Part shown: positions 27,296 through 36,386 of the stretch, one piece after another
Layout: each line of letters begins with the position of its first letter
Position numbering within the stretch: position 1 is the first letter of the stretch
DNA from: Flavobacterium pisciphilum
GTDB taxonomy: Bacteria > Bacteroidota > Bacteroidia > Flavobacteriales > Flavobacteriaceae
Length of the DNA: 64,000 nt
Direction of reading: 5' to 3'
NCBI RefSeq assembly: GCF_020905345.1
Contig: NZ_JAJJMO010000001.1
Span: 3,162,001 to 3,226,000, forward strand
Notes under the pieces: generated by a model
What the model saw: only the letters and a program-made list of their open reading frames with translations
Told to the model about the DNA's origin: nothing
The model's database searches: none
Program-made: the position numbers and the translations under genes

Positions 27296-27327
27296 AAGGC
27301 TGTCAATTTATTGATAGCCTTTTTTTG
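27296..27327 (+). terminator. intrinsic terminator of the repeat-peptide gene
   Basis: An 11-bp stem with one G-U pair, AAGGCTGTCAA at 27296-27306 with TTGATAGCCTT at 27311-27321, has a 4-nt loop and a T run. It separates the peptide gene from the kinase gene. Confidence 0.88.
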
Positions 27328-27342
27328 TATGGATAGTTTTAC

Positions 27343-27350
27343 TATTTTTG
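27343..27350 (+). promoter_or_regulatory. -7 promoter box of the histidine kinase gene
   Basis: TATTTTTG matches TAnnTTTG and ends 20 nt before the TTG start at 27371. It lies after the terminator of the peptide gene, so the kinase is transcribed independently. Confidence 0.5.
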
Positions 27351-27370
27351 GTAAAACTCAAAAAAAACTA

Positions 27371-29428
27371 TTGAAAAATAACTACCATATATTATTGTTA
27401 TTATTTGTTGTCTTGTTTGGGTGTACCAAGAAAAACAGGGTAGACAATAGTCAGAACTCTACCATAGATAGTCTTCCGATCTATTTATCATTGGCAAATG
27501 ATGTTAATTTGTCATTTAAGGATAAACAAGATTATAACAAAAAGGCTTTTTCCATTATTATAAATCAGAAAGACGACTCCCTTAATAAAGTAAATTTATT
27601 TAAAGTGGCTAATCGGTATTATAATATGAGTGATTGGCAAGCATATAAAGAAACCTCAAAATTAATTTTACAGCGAGCAAAAAGTAGCCATGATTCAATT
27701 CATATGGCAAAGGCTTATACTTACCTAGGAGATTATTATACTTTTAAAACAATTTCAGATAGTGCTTTTATGAACTATTTTAAGGCTGAGAAAGTATATC
27801 TTCGAATTGATGATAAATATAATCTCGCCAAAACCTTTTTAAGTAAAGCAAATTTACAATTTAGTGTAGGAGATCTCTTTGAGAGTGAAATAACAGTTTT
27901 TAAAGCTTTACGAATTTTGAAACAGCAAAAAAACGTAAGTAATCTGCTATATGATTCATATAATCTTCTAGGAGTAATATATAATGAACAGGAAGAATTT
28001 AATAAAGCACTAGAATTCCACAACAAAGCATTAAGTACTCTTGGTGATAAATCAATCGCTTCAGATCTTCAGTTAAAAGCTGCTTCACTCAATAATATAG
28101 GGTTTGTTTATTTATGCACATATAATTATAAACAAGCAAAAGAATCTTTTCAAAAGGGTTTGGAGCAAAAAAACTTATTTAAAGAGAAAACGGCATTATA
28201 TGCCATGTTATTAGACAATTTAGCTTATTCTAAATTTAAATTAAAAGAATCGAAAGGACTTCCAGGTCAATTCTATCAGGCCTTAAAAATAAGAGATAGT
28301 TTAAATCTAACTTCGGGGATTATATTGAATAAGATGCATCTTTCTGAATATTTTTCATATAAGAAAGACACCTTAAAAGCGATACAATATTCTAAAGAAG
28401 CCCTTAGTTTATCTCGAAATTCAAATAGATTGAGGAATATTTTAGATGCTCTAAAACAAATAGCTCTTGTAGATCCTGAAAAAGCATCAGTTTATTCGAA
28501 AGAATACATTCAGATAAATGAGAAATTGCAAAAAGAGGAAAGGAAAATGGGAGAGAAATTTTCTCGTATAGAATATGAAACAAATGAAATAAAAGATGAA
28601 AATACGAGTTTAAATATTCAGAACAGAACTTTGATATATGTTTTTAGTATTTGTGGTTTGTTGGGACTCTTTTTTTATGTTTATTTGACGCAAAAATCCA
28701 AAAATAGAGAACTACTTTTTAAACAACAACAGCAGGTTGCTAATGAAGATATTTATAATCTTATGATTTCGCAACAAAATGCGATTGAGGCGATAAGAAT
28801 AAAAGAAAAGAAAAAGGTTGCTCAAGATTTACATGATGGAATTCTGGGTAGAATGTTTGGAGTCAGGATAAGTTTAGACAGCTTAGATAAAGTAGATGAT
28901 GCAACAGCAGCAGTGAAACGTAAAAAATATTTGTCGGATTTAAGAGAGATAGAACAAGATATTCGTGAAATTTCTCATGATTTAAATAAAGAGAAATCCG
29001 AATTGATAAATAACTTTGTTGTTATCGTTGACAAGTTATTAGAAAATCAAAAAGCAACTTTTGATTCAGAATTAATCTCGAGTATTGATTCAAGCATTAG
29101 ATGGGATTTAGTCGGTAACTCTATTAAAATAAATTTATACAGAATTATTCAAGAAGCATTGCAAAATTGTAATAAATATGCACAAGCAAAGACAATAAAA
29201 ATAGAACTTAAAAATGAAGTAAATCATTTGTCTTTATTGATAAGTGATGATGGGGTAGGGTTTAATGTAAATAGAACAAAAAAAGGAATTGGTTTGCAGA
29301 ATATTTTTTATCGAACAAAAGAATGTGATGGAACTATTGATATTAGATCTAATAAAGTAGATGGTACAGTTATAGTAATTAAAATTCCGATTGATCAAAA
29401 AATAAACCTACAGAATAATGACAATTGA
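27371..29428 (+). CDS. TPR sensor histidine kinase (lipoprotein-type N-terminus)
   Basis: The kinase has 685 residues from the preferred TTG start at 27371, which gives a lipoprotein signal (MKNNYHILLLLFVVLFGC) with the lipobox Cys at residue 18. The open frame reaches further upstream, but only through a terminator and a -7 box. Tetratricopeptide-like repeats fill about residues 60-370 (AKAYTYLGDYY, YNLLGVIYNEQEEFNKALEFHNKAL). One transmembrane helix lies at about 421-441, followed by a coiled coil, a HisKA_3 domain with phospho-His488 in DLHDGILGR and an HATPase domain (IIQEALQNCNKYA, DDGVGFN, KGIGLQNI). The response regulator overlaps its 3' end by 11 nt, so they form one two-component unit. 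The TPR region is the likely sensor, possibly for the neighbouring peptide. Confidence 0.92.
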   Translation: MKNNYHILLLLFVVLFGCTKKNRVDNSQNSTIDSLPIYLSLANDVNLSFKDKQDYNKKAFSIIINQKDDSLNKVNLFKVANRYYNMSDWQAYKETSKLILQRAKSSHDSIHMAKAYTYLGDYYTFKTISDSAFMNYFKAEKVYLRIDDKYNLAKTFLSKANLQFSVGDLFESEITVFKALRILKQQKNVSNLLYDSYNLLGVIYNEQEEFNKALEFHNKALSTLGDKSIASDLQLKAASLNNIGFVYLCTYNYKQAKESFQKGLEQKNLFKEKTALYAMLLDNLAYSKFKLKESKGLPGQFYQALKIRDSLNLTSGIILNKMHLSEYFSYKKDTLKAIQYSKEALSLSRNSNRLRNILDALKQIALVDPEKASVYSKEYIQINEKLQKEERKMGEKFSRIEYETNEIKDENTSLNIQNRTLIYVFSICGLLGLFFYVYLTQKSKNRELLFKQQQQVANEDIYNLMISQQNAIEAIRIKEKKKVAQDLHDGILGRMFGVRISLDSLDKVDDATAAVKRKKYLSDLREIEQDIREISHDLNKEKSELINNFVVIVDKLLENQKATFDSELISSIDSSIRWDLVGNSIKINLYRIIQEALQNCNKYAQAKTIKIELKNEVNHLSLLISDDGVGFNVNRTKKGIGLQNIFYRTKECDGTIDIRSNKVDGTVIVIKIPIDQKINLQNNDN

Positions 29429-30110
29429 TAAAGTCCCCGAAAGAATAATTAAGAAAAATATACTAATAGTAGATGATCACCCTTTTATAATTGAAGGGTA
29501 TAAAAATGCAATTACTAGATATAAACCTAAGGAGTATGATTTTTTAATTACTCAGGCAAAAGATTGTAAGTCGGGTTATGAGATTATCATAGATCCTGCA
29601 ACAGCAAGTTTTGATATTGCATTTTTAGATATAAGCATGCCAGCTTATGAAGAAAAGGAAATATATTCGGGAGAAGATTTGGCAAAGCTAATCATGGAGC
29701 ATATGCCAAATTGTAAAATAATTTTGCTGACCATGTATACCGAGTTACTTAAAATAAAAACAATTATTAGAACAATAAAACCTAAGGGGTTAGTTATAAA
29801 AAATGATTTAACATTTGATGAATTGCTTTTTGCTTTTGATAAAGTAATGAAAAACAGTACTTATTATAGTCAGTCAGTTATCGAAATGTTAGAAGAATCA
29901 CCAAAAGACTCAATAGAAATAGATCAGCTAGATGAGCAAATTCTTTTCCATTTATCAAAAGGAACCAAGACAGATGAAATACCACATTATATTCCTATTT
30001 CTTTAAAAGCGACAATAAGGAGGATTGATAATTTGAAAGGGTTGCTAAATGTCAATGAAGGAACAGTTGAAGATTTAGTTACGCAGGCTAGAAATAAGAG
30101 GCTTTTATAA
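29418..30110 (+). CDS. response regulator, NarL/FixJ-like with a diverged output domain
   Basis: This 230-residue protein has a canonical receiver at about 14-140, with acidic pair Asp19/Asp20 and phospho-acceptor Asp71 in AFLDISMPA. LLTMYTE carries the switch Thr, and KNDLTFDE carries the conserved Lys. The C-terminal 70 or so residues (LDEQILFHLSKGTKTDEIPHYI) look like a LuxR-type helix-turn-helix. Its first helix and the classic VK..IY motif are poorly conserved, so the DNA target may be unusual. It overlaps the kinase gene by 11 nt and is followed by a terminator. It is very likely the partner of that kinase. Confidence 0.92.
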   Translation: MTIDKVPERIIKKNILIVDDHPFIIEGYKNAITRYKPKEYDFLITQAKDCKSGYEIIIDPATASFDIAFLDISMPAYEEKEIYSGEDLAKLIMEHMPNCKIILLTMYTELLKIKTIIRTIKPKGLVIKNDLTFDELLFAFDKVMKNSTYYSQSVIEMLEESPKDSIEIDQLDEQILFHLSKGTKTDEIPHYIPISLKATIRRIDNLKGLLNVNEGTVEDLVTQARNKRLL

Positions 30111-30129
30111 ATGCCATTTTAATAATAAT

Positions 30130-30158
30130 AAAAAAGACATCGCTTAGATGTCTTTTTT
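30130..30158. terminator. bidirectional intrinsic terminator
   Basis: Stem AAAAAAGACATC at 30130-30141 pairs with GATGTCTTTTTT at 30147-30158 around a 5-nt loop. It is flanked by A and T runs, so it can serve both the response regulator and the convergent thiL. Confidence 0.85.
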
Positions 30159-30176
30159 ATTATGGATATGTGTGTA

Positions 30177-31223
30177 TTATTCGCTTAATGCATCCCATCC
30201 ACGAGCTTTTAAAGCAATTTTTGTATTAGCACGTGTTACTAGGTGAATGCCTTCGCTTTCTTGCGTCATATGACCAATAATTGAGAAGTTTGGATTTGCT
30301 TTTATTTTTTCAAAATCTTCCATAGCGATAGTAAAAAGTAATTCATAATCTTCACCACCATTTATTGCTACAGTAGTACTGTCTATATTAAACTCTTCAC
30401 AAACACTTATGAATTGTGGATCTAGAGGTAATTTGTCTTCGTATAAATTACAACCCACTTTAGATTGTTTACATAAATGAATGATCTCAGAAGATAATCC
30501 GTCAGAAATGTCAATCATCGAAGTTGGCTTAATCTCTAAAGCATGTAATAATGTACGGATGTCTTTACGGGCTTCAGGTTTTAATTGACGTTCGATTAAA
30601 TAGGTATAAGCATCTAAATCAGGTTGAGAATTAGGGTTTACCTGAAAGACTTGTTTTTCTCTTTCTAAAACTTGTAATCCCATATATGCAGCTCCAATAT
30701 CACCAGTAACAACCAATAAATCGGTTTGTTTGGCTCCATTTCTGTATACAATTTCATCTTCATCAGCCTCACCAATAGCAGTAATACTAATAATTAACCC
30801 TTTTTGAGATGAGGTGGTATCACCACCAATTACATCTACATTGTATTCTTTGGCAGCATGAGTGATACCTGCAAATAGCTCTTCTAAAGCTTCTAATGGA
30901 AAACGATTAGAAACGGCTACAGAAACAGTAATCTGTGTTGGTTTGGCATTCATAGCACAAATATCAGAGATATTTACTACTACGGCTTTATAACCTAAAT
31001 GTTTTAAAGGCATATAAGCCAAATCAAAATGCACACCTTCAATTAATAAATCGGTGGAAACAACAACTTTTTTGTCTTTAAAATCTAATACAGCAGCATC
31101 ATCGCCAATACTTTTTAAAGTAGATTCCTGAGTAACATCAAAGTTTTTTGTTAAATGTTCAATTAGTCCAAATTCGCCTAATTGTGCTATGCTGGTACGT
31201 TGTGGGTTTTTATCTTCAATCAT
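30177..31223 (-). CDS. thiL: thiamine-monophosphate kinase
   Basis: ThiL makes thiamine diphosphate from thiamine monophosphate and ATP, the final step of cofactor synthesis. The 348-residue protein shows family segments GEFGLIEHL, IGDDAAVLDF, STDLLIEGVHFDL, VVNISDICAMNAKP, VIGGDTTSS and MIDISDGLSSEI. GGEDYELLFTI is in the C-terminal half. It is of usual length. It is not clustered with other thiamine genes and appears to be monocistronic. A TACCTTTG -7 box lies 28 nt upstream of the start. Confidence 0.96.
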   Translation of the reverse strand: MIEDKNPQRTSIAQLGEFGLIEHLTKNFDVTQESTLKSIGDDAAVLDFKDKKVVVSTDLLIEGVHFDLAYMPLKHLGYKAVVVNISDICAMNAKPTQITVSVAVSNRFPLEALEELFAGITHAAKEYNVDVIGGDTTSSQKGLIISITAIGEADEDEIVYRNGAKQTDLLVVTGDIGAAYMGLQVLEREKQVFQVNPNSQPDLDAYTYLIERQLKPEARKDIRTLLHALEIKPTSMIDISDGLSSEIIHLCKQSKVGCNLYEDKLPLDPQFISVCEEFNIDSTTVAINGGEDYELLFTIAMEDFEKIKANPNFSIIGHMTQESEGIHLVTRANTKIALKARGWDALSE

Positions 31224-31251
31224 TTTGTTGAGGTACTAAATTTCTAAGGTA

Positions 31252-31259
31252 CAAAGGTA
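31252..31259 (-). promoter_or_regulatory. thiL -7 promoter box
   Basis: TACCTTTG on the minus strand matches TAnnTTTG and ends 28 nt before the thiL start. It sits in a short repeat-like tract of GGTACAAAG units (31232-31270). Confidence 0.45.
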
Positions 31260-31483
31260 CAAAGTTGTAAAGGTTTTGTCTAATTAAAAAGAAGACCATT
31301 TACTAGGGAGGTTTATTTTATAAAAAAAAAGATTGCCTTGCTTTTTAAATGTGAAGAATTGTTAAGGTTTGTTTTTGATTTAGATGCTGTATTTATTTGA
31401 AATACAAGGGTGTGTGATTTTTTTTTGAGGTATTTGAAAAAAAAATAAAATACTACTGACAAACAGTTGTCACCGACTCAATT
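31260..31483. other. divergent intergenic region with nothing further seen
   Basis: This A+T-rich spacer lies between the two divergent promoters of thiL and the DinB gene. It holds no ORF or RNA fold that I can support. Confidence 0.4.
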
Positions 31484-31491
31484 TACTTTTG
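31484..31491 (+). promoter_or_regulatory. -7 promoter box of the DinB-family gene
   Basis: TACTTTTG matches TAnnTTTG and ends 29 nt before the ATG at 31521. A TTG lies 14 nt upstream, which is shorter than the usual spacing. Confidence 0.5.
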
Positions 31492-31520
31492 AAGTAATAA
31501 AAAATCAAACCTTTAAAATT

Positions 31521-32000
31521 ATGAAAACACTAGAAGCACAAGTTATTACTTCAGAAGATTTATTAAAGCATTGGCAAGGACATCGTGCATTAACACGTCG
31601 TGTGATTGAATTATTCCCTGAGAAAGACTTTTTTGAATTTTCTATTGGTGGGATGCGCCCTTTTTCAAAATTAGCAGATGAACTTTTGGCGATTGCTGCA
31701 CCAGCTTTAAAGAATATTGTAGAAAGAGATAGTCAGCCTTATAAGGGAGAAGAAGGGAAATTAATTTTTAAAGCCCAATATCTTCAAAAATGGGATGAAT
31801 CTACTGCTGAGATTAATGAGTATTGGGAAAAGTTAACAATAGAGGACTTTAGTGAAAACTTTAATTTGTTTGGGCAATATGAGTTTCCAATTGTTCAGAA
31901 TATCTTGTATTTTATCGATAATGAAGTACATCATCGAGGTCAAGGTTACGTTTACTTACGCGCTCTTGGTATTGAACCTCCATTTTTCTGGGAAAGATAA
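31521..32000 (+). CDS. DinB-family protein
   Basis: This 159-residue four-helix-bundle protein is of the DinB/YfiT-like type. These are putative metal-binding enzymes or thiol-transferase-like proteins of mostly unknown reaction. His residues characteristic of the fold are in LLKHWQGHRALTRRVI and in DNEVHHRGQGYVYLRALGIEPP. The open frame could start at a TTG at 31467, but that lies upstream of the -7 box, so the ATG at 31521 is preferred. It faces a convergent WYL regulator gene with a shared terminator, a pairing that suggests, but does not prove, a regulatory link. Confidence 0.87.
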   Translation: MKTLEAQVITSEDLLKHWQGHRALTRRVIELFPEKDFFEFSIGGMRPFSKLADELLAIAAPALKNIVERDSQPYKGEEGKLIFKAQYLQKWDESTAEINEYWEKLTIEDFSENFNLFGQYEFPIVQNILYFIDNEVHHRGQGYVYLRALGIEPPFFWER

Positions 32001-32006
32001 AATGAT

Positions 32007-32052
32007 AAAACTCCTAAAAATAAGATGAAACTTGTTTTTAGGAGTTTTTTTT
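32007..32052. terminator. terminator between the DinB and WYL genes
   Basis: A 14-bp perfect stem, AAAACTCCTAAAAA at 32007-32020 with TTTTTAGGAGTTTT at 32035-32048, has a 14-nt loop and a T run. It overlaps the last codons of the convergent WYL gene. Confidence 0.82.
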
Positions 32053-33010
32053 ATAGGAGCCTTTTTTTATTTTTTTCTAGTAATTCTAAAACCCGAAGTT
32101 TTAATCGCTCGGGTTCAATTATTTTGGCATAATCACCAAACATTAAAAACCAACGGGAAAAACCTTCTTCAATATCACGTGACATAAAGGTCATTTCGAT
32201 TTGATTTTCTACTTCTTTTTCAGAAATGAAGCCATGGTATTTTCGCTCATGGGATAAATACCTTGCTATTTTTTTCTCAACAAGAATACGCACTTTGGTA
32301 GTTGAGACAGTTTCATTTTTGCTTAAGTAAGTTTCTAGAGAATCATGTTCTAATGTAAAGGGATTGTCTGTTTTTTTTATTCCATGTACGCGATCAGTTC
32401 GAAATTGTCGGTAATCACTACGCAAATGGCAATACCCTATTACGTACCAATTGTTGTTATCATGAAAAACGCCTACAGATTCAATGTTTCTATCAGTAAT
32501 TTCATCTGAATTTAAAGCCTGATAGGAAAGGATAACTTGTTTCTTCTCGGCAATACTTTCAAAAAGTATAGCTAATGTATTAGGTGATTTATCATTAAAA
32601 AGTTTTTCAGCAGATTGCATTAAAACACTAGATTCAATTGTAGAAACCCAATCTTTATCATCACTTTTAAGTACAGCCTTTAGTTTATACATGGCCGAAG
32701 CATAGTGATTCCCTAAAGCAGTATCAGTAAATTTCTGCATCAATTTTTCTGCAGCAATAAAACTGCTGGCTTCTTCTCGAGTAAACATTACAGGAGGCAA
32801 GCGATACCCTTCCATCAAAGCATAACCAACGCCAGCTTCACTATAAATAGGAACTCCAGAAGCTTCCAGAGTACGGATGTCTCGGTAAATTGTTCTTAGG
32901 CTCACTTCAAAACGATTGGCTAATTCCTGTGCTTTTACAATTTTTTTGGATTGCAATTGAATTAGAATAGCGACAATTCGGTCAAATCGTTTGGGAGTTT
33001 CGTCGAACAT
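32051..33010 (-). CDS. HTH- and WYL-domain transcriptional regulator (YafY-like)
   Basis: This 319-residue regulator has an N-terminal winged helix of the DeoR type (KRFDRIVAILIQLQSKKIVKAQELANRFEVSLRTIYRDI). A WYL domain covers about residues 140-220 (KKQVILSYQALN; NNWYVIGYCHLRSDYRQFRTDRV, where the WYL core reads WYV). A C-terminal extension follows. WYL regulators often sense nucleic-acid-like or small ligands; the ligand here is unknown. The gene is convergent with the DinB gene, their 3' ends nearly touching. Confidence 0.92.
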   Translation of the reverse strand: MFDETPKRFDRIVAILIQLQSKKIVKAQELANRFEVSLRTIYRDIRTLEASGVPIYSEAGVGYALMEGYRLPPVMFTREEASSFIAAEKLMQKFTDTALGNHYASAMYKLKAVLKSDDKDWVSTIESSVLMQSAEKLFNDKSPNTLAILFESIAEKKQVILSYQALNSDEITDRNIESVGVFHDNNNWYVIGYCHLRSDYRQFRTDRVHGIKKTDNPFTLEHDSLETYLSKNETVSTTKVRILVEKKIARYLSHERKYHGFISEKEVENQIEMTFMSRDIEEGFSRWFLMFGDYAKIIEPERLKLRVLELLEKNKKRLL

Positions 33011-33013
33011 TTT

Positions 33014-33095
33014 TTTTCTTTTAAAGTTACTGAGTTATTAGGAAGCTAAGTTACTGAGGTTTTTTATAAAGATTCAAAGTTACTAAGGTTTCTGA
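33014..33095. repeat. short degenerate tandem repeat (AAGTTACTGAGG-like)
   Basis: Units such as AGTTACTGAG, AAGTTACTGAGG and AAAGTTACTAAGG recur about every 20-30 bp between the WYL regulator and lepA. Similar words occur in the intergenic spaces near 31230-31270, 37420-37465 and 40480-40530. Confidence 0.5.
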
Positions 33096-33115
33096 AATTT
33101 GTGGATTATAAAAAC

Positions 33116-33148
33116 AAAAAAACCTGATAACTTTCGCTATCAGGTTTT
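33116..33148 (-). terminator. intrinsic terminator of lepA
   Basis: An 11-bp perfect stem, AAAACCTGATA at 33119-33129 with TATCAGGTTTT at 33138-33148, has an 8-nt loop. The A run on its left gives the U tail on the minus strand, 30 nt past the lepA stop. Confidence 0.86.
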
Positions 33149-33177
33149 ATCTATTTTCTTCTAAATTCTAAAAAGAA

Positions 33178-34974
33178 TTAGTCATTCAATTTAAGTACAG
33201 CCATAAATGCTTCTTGAGGAATTTCTACGTTTCCTACTAATCGCATTCTCTTTTTACCTTTTTTCTGTTTTTCAAGTAATTTACGTTTACGAGAAATATC
33301 TCCACCATAACATTTGGCAGTAACGTCTTTACGTAAGGCTTTTATTGTTTCACGAGAGATTACTTTTACACCAATTGCGGCTTGAACTGGAATATCAAAT
33401 TGTTGTCTTGGAATCAATTCTTTCAACTTTTCGCACATCTTTTTACCAATAGAATAAGCGTTGTCAACGTGCATCAAAGAAGACAAAGCATCTACGATTG
33501 TAGCATTCAACAAAATATCCACTTTAACCAAATTAGAAGTTCTCATTCCAATTGGCGTATAATCAAAAGAAGCGTATCCTTTAGAAACGGTTTTTAAACG
33601 GTCGTAAAAGTCAAATACAATCTCTGCCAAAGGCATATCAAAAGTTAATTCTACACGTTCTGTAGTTAAGTAGGTTTGGTTAGTAATCAAACCACGTTTT
33701 TCAATACACAAACTCATAACATTACCAACATAATCGGCTTTTGTAATGATTGTTGCTTTTATAAAAGGTTCTTCTACGTGATCTAATTTTGATGGCTCAG
33801 GTAAGTCAGAAGGGTTGTTTACAATAAGAATTGTATCAGGTTCTTTTTTTGTAAAAGCATGATACGAAACGTTGGGAACGGTAGTAATAACTGTCATGTT
33901 AAACTCTCTCTCCAAACGCTCTTGGATAATTTCCATGTGTAGCATTCCTAAGAATCCACAACGGAAACCAAATCCTAATGCAGCTGAACTTTCTGGTAAA
34001 AACACTAGTGAAGCATCGTTCAACTGTAGTTTTTCCATAGAGTTTCTCAACTCCTCATAATCTTCAGTATCTACAGGATAAATTCCAGCAAAAACCATTG
34101 GTTTTACATCTTCAAAACCAGTAATTACATTGGTAGTTGGTACCTTAGCATCCGTCAACGTATCTCCAACTTTTACTTCTTTTGCTTCTTTAATTCCAGA
34201 AATCAAATAACCAACATCACCTGCAGAAATTACATTTTTAGGAACTTGATTTAATTTTAAAGTTCCAATTTCATCAGCAAAATATTCATTGCCAGTAGCC
34301 ATGAATTTAATTTTTTGTCCCTTTTTTATCTGTCCGTTTTTAACACGGAAAATAACTTCAATTCCACGGAACGGATTGTAATGTGAATCAAAAATCAAAG
34401 CCTGTAATGGCTCGTCTATATTTCCTGTTGGAGGAGGAATTTTTTCGATAATGGCAGCTAAAATATTTTCAACACCAAAACCTGTTTTTCCAGAAGCATG
34501 AATAATGTCTTCTAATTTACATCCTAGTAAATCGATAATATCATCGCTAACTTCTTCAGGATTTGCACTTGGTAGATCGACTTTATTTAAAACTGGAATA
34601 ATTTCTAAGTCGTTTTCTAATGCTAAATATAAATTTGATATTGTTTGAGCTTGTATACTTTGTGCAGCATCAACAATTAATAACGCCCCTTCGCAGGCCG
34701 CAATTGATCTTGAAACTTCGTATGAAAAGTCAACGTGTCCAGGAGTGTCAATTAAATTTAGGATATATTCTTCTCCTTTATAAGTATACTCCATTTGGAT
34801 TGCGTGACTTTTTATGGTAATTCCACGTTCGCGTTCCAAGTCCATATTGTCTAATAATTGGGCCTTTTCTTCACGAGCAGTAACGGTTTGTGTAGCGCCA
34901 AGCAAACGGTCAGCAAGTGTACTTTTACCGTGATCAATGTGTGCAATAATGCAAAAGTTACGTATCTTTTTCAT
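33178..34974 (-). CDS. lepA: elongation factor 4 (back-translocase LepA)
   Basis: LepA is a ribosome-bound GTPase of the EF-G family, implicated in remodelling stalled ribosomes and in 30S maturation. The 598-residue protein has the G motifs [25 protein letters not shown] and NKVDLP. It also has the LepA-specific C-terminal domain rich in basic residues ([24 protein letters not shown]). Length and order are standard. It is monocistronic in appearance, with a canonical -7 box about 90 nt upstream on the minus strand and a clear terminator. Confidence 0.98.
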   Translation of the reverse strand: MKKIRNFCIIAHIDHGKSTLADRLLGATQTVTAREEKAQLLDNMDLERERGITIKSHAIQMEYTYKGEEYILNLIDTPGHVDFSYEVSRSIAACEGALLIVDAAQSIQAQTISNLYLALENDLEIIPVLNKVDLPSANPEEVSDDIIDLLGCKLEDIIHASGKTGFGVENILAAIIEKIPPPTGNIDEPLQALIFDSHYNPFRGIEVIFRVKNGQIKKGQKIKFMATGNEYFADEIGTLKLNQVPKNVISAGDVGYLISGIKEAKEVKVGDTLTDAKVPTTNVITGFEDVKPMVFAGIYPVDTEDYEELRNSMEKLQLNDASLVFLPESSAALGFGFRCGFLGMLHMEIIQERLEREFNMTVITTVPNVSYHAFTKKEPDTILIVNNPSDLPEPSKLDHVEEPFIKATIITKADYVGNVMSLCIEKRGLITNQTYLTTERVELTFDMPLAEIVFDFYDRLKTVSKGYASFDYTPIGMRTSNLVKVDILLNATIVDALSSLMHVDNAYSIGKKMCEKLKELIPRQQFDIPVQAAIGVKVISRETIKALRKDVTAKCYGGDISRKRKLLEKQKKGKKRMRLVGNVEIPQEAFMAVLKLND

Positions 34975-35066
34975 TGTTTATTATGTCAATTCTCTATGCG
35001 AGTTTAAGTGTTTTTTTGTTGCGAATCGATGGTGTAGCAAAGCCATAGCACCTCTTCAATAATCCG

Positions 35067-35074
35067 CAAAGATA
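35067..35074 (-). promoter_or_regulatory. lepA -7 promoter box
   Basis: TATCTTTG on the minus strand is the most common form of the Bacteroidota -7 element. It ends 92 nt upstream of the lepA start; no -33 TTG is seen at normal spacing. Confidence 0.5.
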
Positions 35075-35225
35075 ATGCAAAGTTTTGGATTCTTGAATCT
35101 AGATGTATTATTGTTGAGGCTTTAAGAAATAAAAGATGGATTCGACTGTTTTTTACACTCTTATATGCTTATTCTAAAATCTAAATTGGTGCAAAAAACA
35201 AACTTTTTATGTAAGAAAAGGTTTT

Positions 35226-35759
35226 TTATTTACTTGTTTCAGATTCTTTTTCAGCACTGCTTTTCTTTAAAGTGTCATACCAGTTTTCTATCGAAGGGAA
35301 AATAAACCCAGCTACTTTTTGTATTGGATTATAAAATATAGATTTATCTAATGTTTCCTTTTTTGCAAAAGTATGGTTGAAGTTTATTTTTTCAAAAAGA
35401 GTAAAAATAACACTCAGAATCAGAACAGTTTTTAGAATTCTAAAAAGACCTCCACCTATTTTATTAAGCCATCCCAATTGAGCAAAATCAGCAATTCCAG
35501 TTAAAAATTTGGCTAATAAATATACAGCAATGACGACTAAAATAAATGTTAGGATAAAAGCCGTAATCTGTATTGTATTTGGGTTCCATGAAACATGTTT
35601 CATGATGATTTCTTTCATTAAAGAAGAAAATTTAATAGCTAAATAAATCCCTAATAATAAAGAGATAAAAGAGGCTACCTCTACAAAAAGCCCATTTTTG
35701 ATGCCTTGGTATAAACCGTAAACTAATAAAGCACCTAAAATCATATCGAAAAAACTCAT
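35226..35759 (-). CDS. cvpA: CvpA-family membrane protein
   Basis: This 177-residue inner-membrane protein has four predicted helices at about 3-20, 26-45, 65-87 and 105-125, and a charged C-terminal tail (KKSSAEKESETSK). CvpA homologues are linked to colicin V production and envelope or stress resistance. The N-terminal MSFFDMILGALLVYGLYQGIKNGL is typical of the family. The gene is divergent from the next hypothetical gene, and both promoters must lie in the 166-bp gap. Confidence 0.88.
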   Translation of the reverse strand: MSFFDMILGALLVYGLYQGIKNGLFVEVASFISLLLGIYLAIKFSSLMKEIIMKHVSWNPNTIQITAFILTFILVVIAVYLLAKFLTGIADFAQLGWLNKIGGGLFRILKTVLILSVIFTLFEKINFNHTFAKKETLDKSIFYNPIQKVAGFIFPSIENWYDTLKKSSAEKESETSK

Positions 35760-35813
35760 ATCCTTGTCTTTGTTTAATAAATGCGCAAATATAAAAGAAT
35801 TATCAACTATGCA

Positions 35814-35840
35814 TTGTCAAATTTCAAGTTCTTATCTTTG
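35814..35840 (+). promoter_or_regulatory. promoter TTG -N16- TATCTTTG
   Basis: TTG at 35814-35816 and a consensus -7 box TATCTTTG at 35833-35840 are 16 nt apart, just below the usual range. They would drive the hypothetical gene at 35926 with a leader of about 80 nt. Confidence 0.55.
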
Positions 35841-35925
35841 TGAACAGATTTATATTTTTTTAAATCCTAAAAAATGTCATCCTGAGTAGAATTACAGGGT
35901 ACAATTCATAATCAACAATATATAT

Positions 35926-36282
35926 ATGTCAAGAGACACACAACTTAAAGAGCGCTGGGAACAGCTTGTAAATATACTTTCCGATCAATTTTCACAAGGA
36001 GAAGACTTAGATTTAGATTCCATAATTTATTTAATTGGCGTACAGGAATTAGGGAAATTGCATCGTGAATTTAAAAAAGATGAAAAATTAAACCTTATGC
36101 ATATCGCTATCTGTAGGTTATTAGAGCCTTATGGGTTTTATGAATTCGAGTTTTTCGACGAAGAAGGTTGGCCACACTATAAAGTAAAAGAAGAATTACC
36201 TCCATTAAAGGCCGGAGAGCAATCTGTTTTAATGAAAGAAGCAATCGTAAATTATTTTTTAGAAAGAAGACTTATTGAGTAA
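35926..36282 (+). CDS. conserved hypothetical protein upstream of pheS
   Basis: This 118-residue soluble acidic protein has no signal peptide or membrane helix. Its middle (LIGVQELGKLHREFKKDEKLNLMHIAICRLLEPYGFYEF) looks helical, and the C-terminal half ends in YFLERRLIE. I recognise it only as a type of small protein common in flavobacteria, not as a characterised family. It is 104 bp upstream of pheS on the same strand, but a separate -7 box lies between them. Confidence 0.78.
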   Translation: MSRDTQLKERWEQLVNILSDQFSQGEDLDLDSIIYLIGVQELGKLHREFKKDEKLNLMHIAICRLLEPYGFYEFEFFDEEGWPHYKVKEELPPLKAGEQSVLMKEAIVNYFLERRLIE

Positions 36283-36362
36283 TTTTTAGACAAAGTCACA
36301 ATTTTCATGTATACTGTTAGCCGAAAACTGAGACATGACCATTTACTTTCAACTAAAATTAC

Positions 36363-36370
36363 TAAATTTG
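36363..36370 (+). promoter_or_regulatory. pheS -7 promoter box
   Basis: TAAATTTG matches TAnnTTTG and ends 16 nt before the ATG at 36387 (22 nt before the alternative ATG at 36393). Confidence 0.45.
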
Positions 36371-36386
36371 TATTCTCAATTATGGA

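Noticed and set aside
27230..27370. N-terminal extension of the TPR kinase overlapping the peptide gene
   Set aside because: It would be translated through the peptide gene terminator and the kinase -7 box; the TTG at 27371 gives a proper lipoprotein signal.
31467..31520. 18-codon extension of the DinB-family gene from a TTG
   Set aside because: The TTG lies upstream of the TACTTTTG -7 box, so it is outside the likely transcript.
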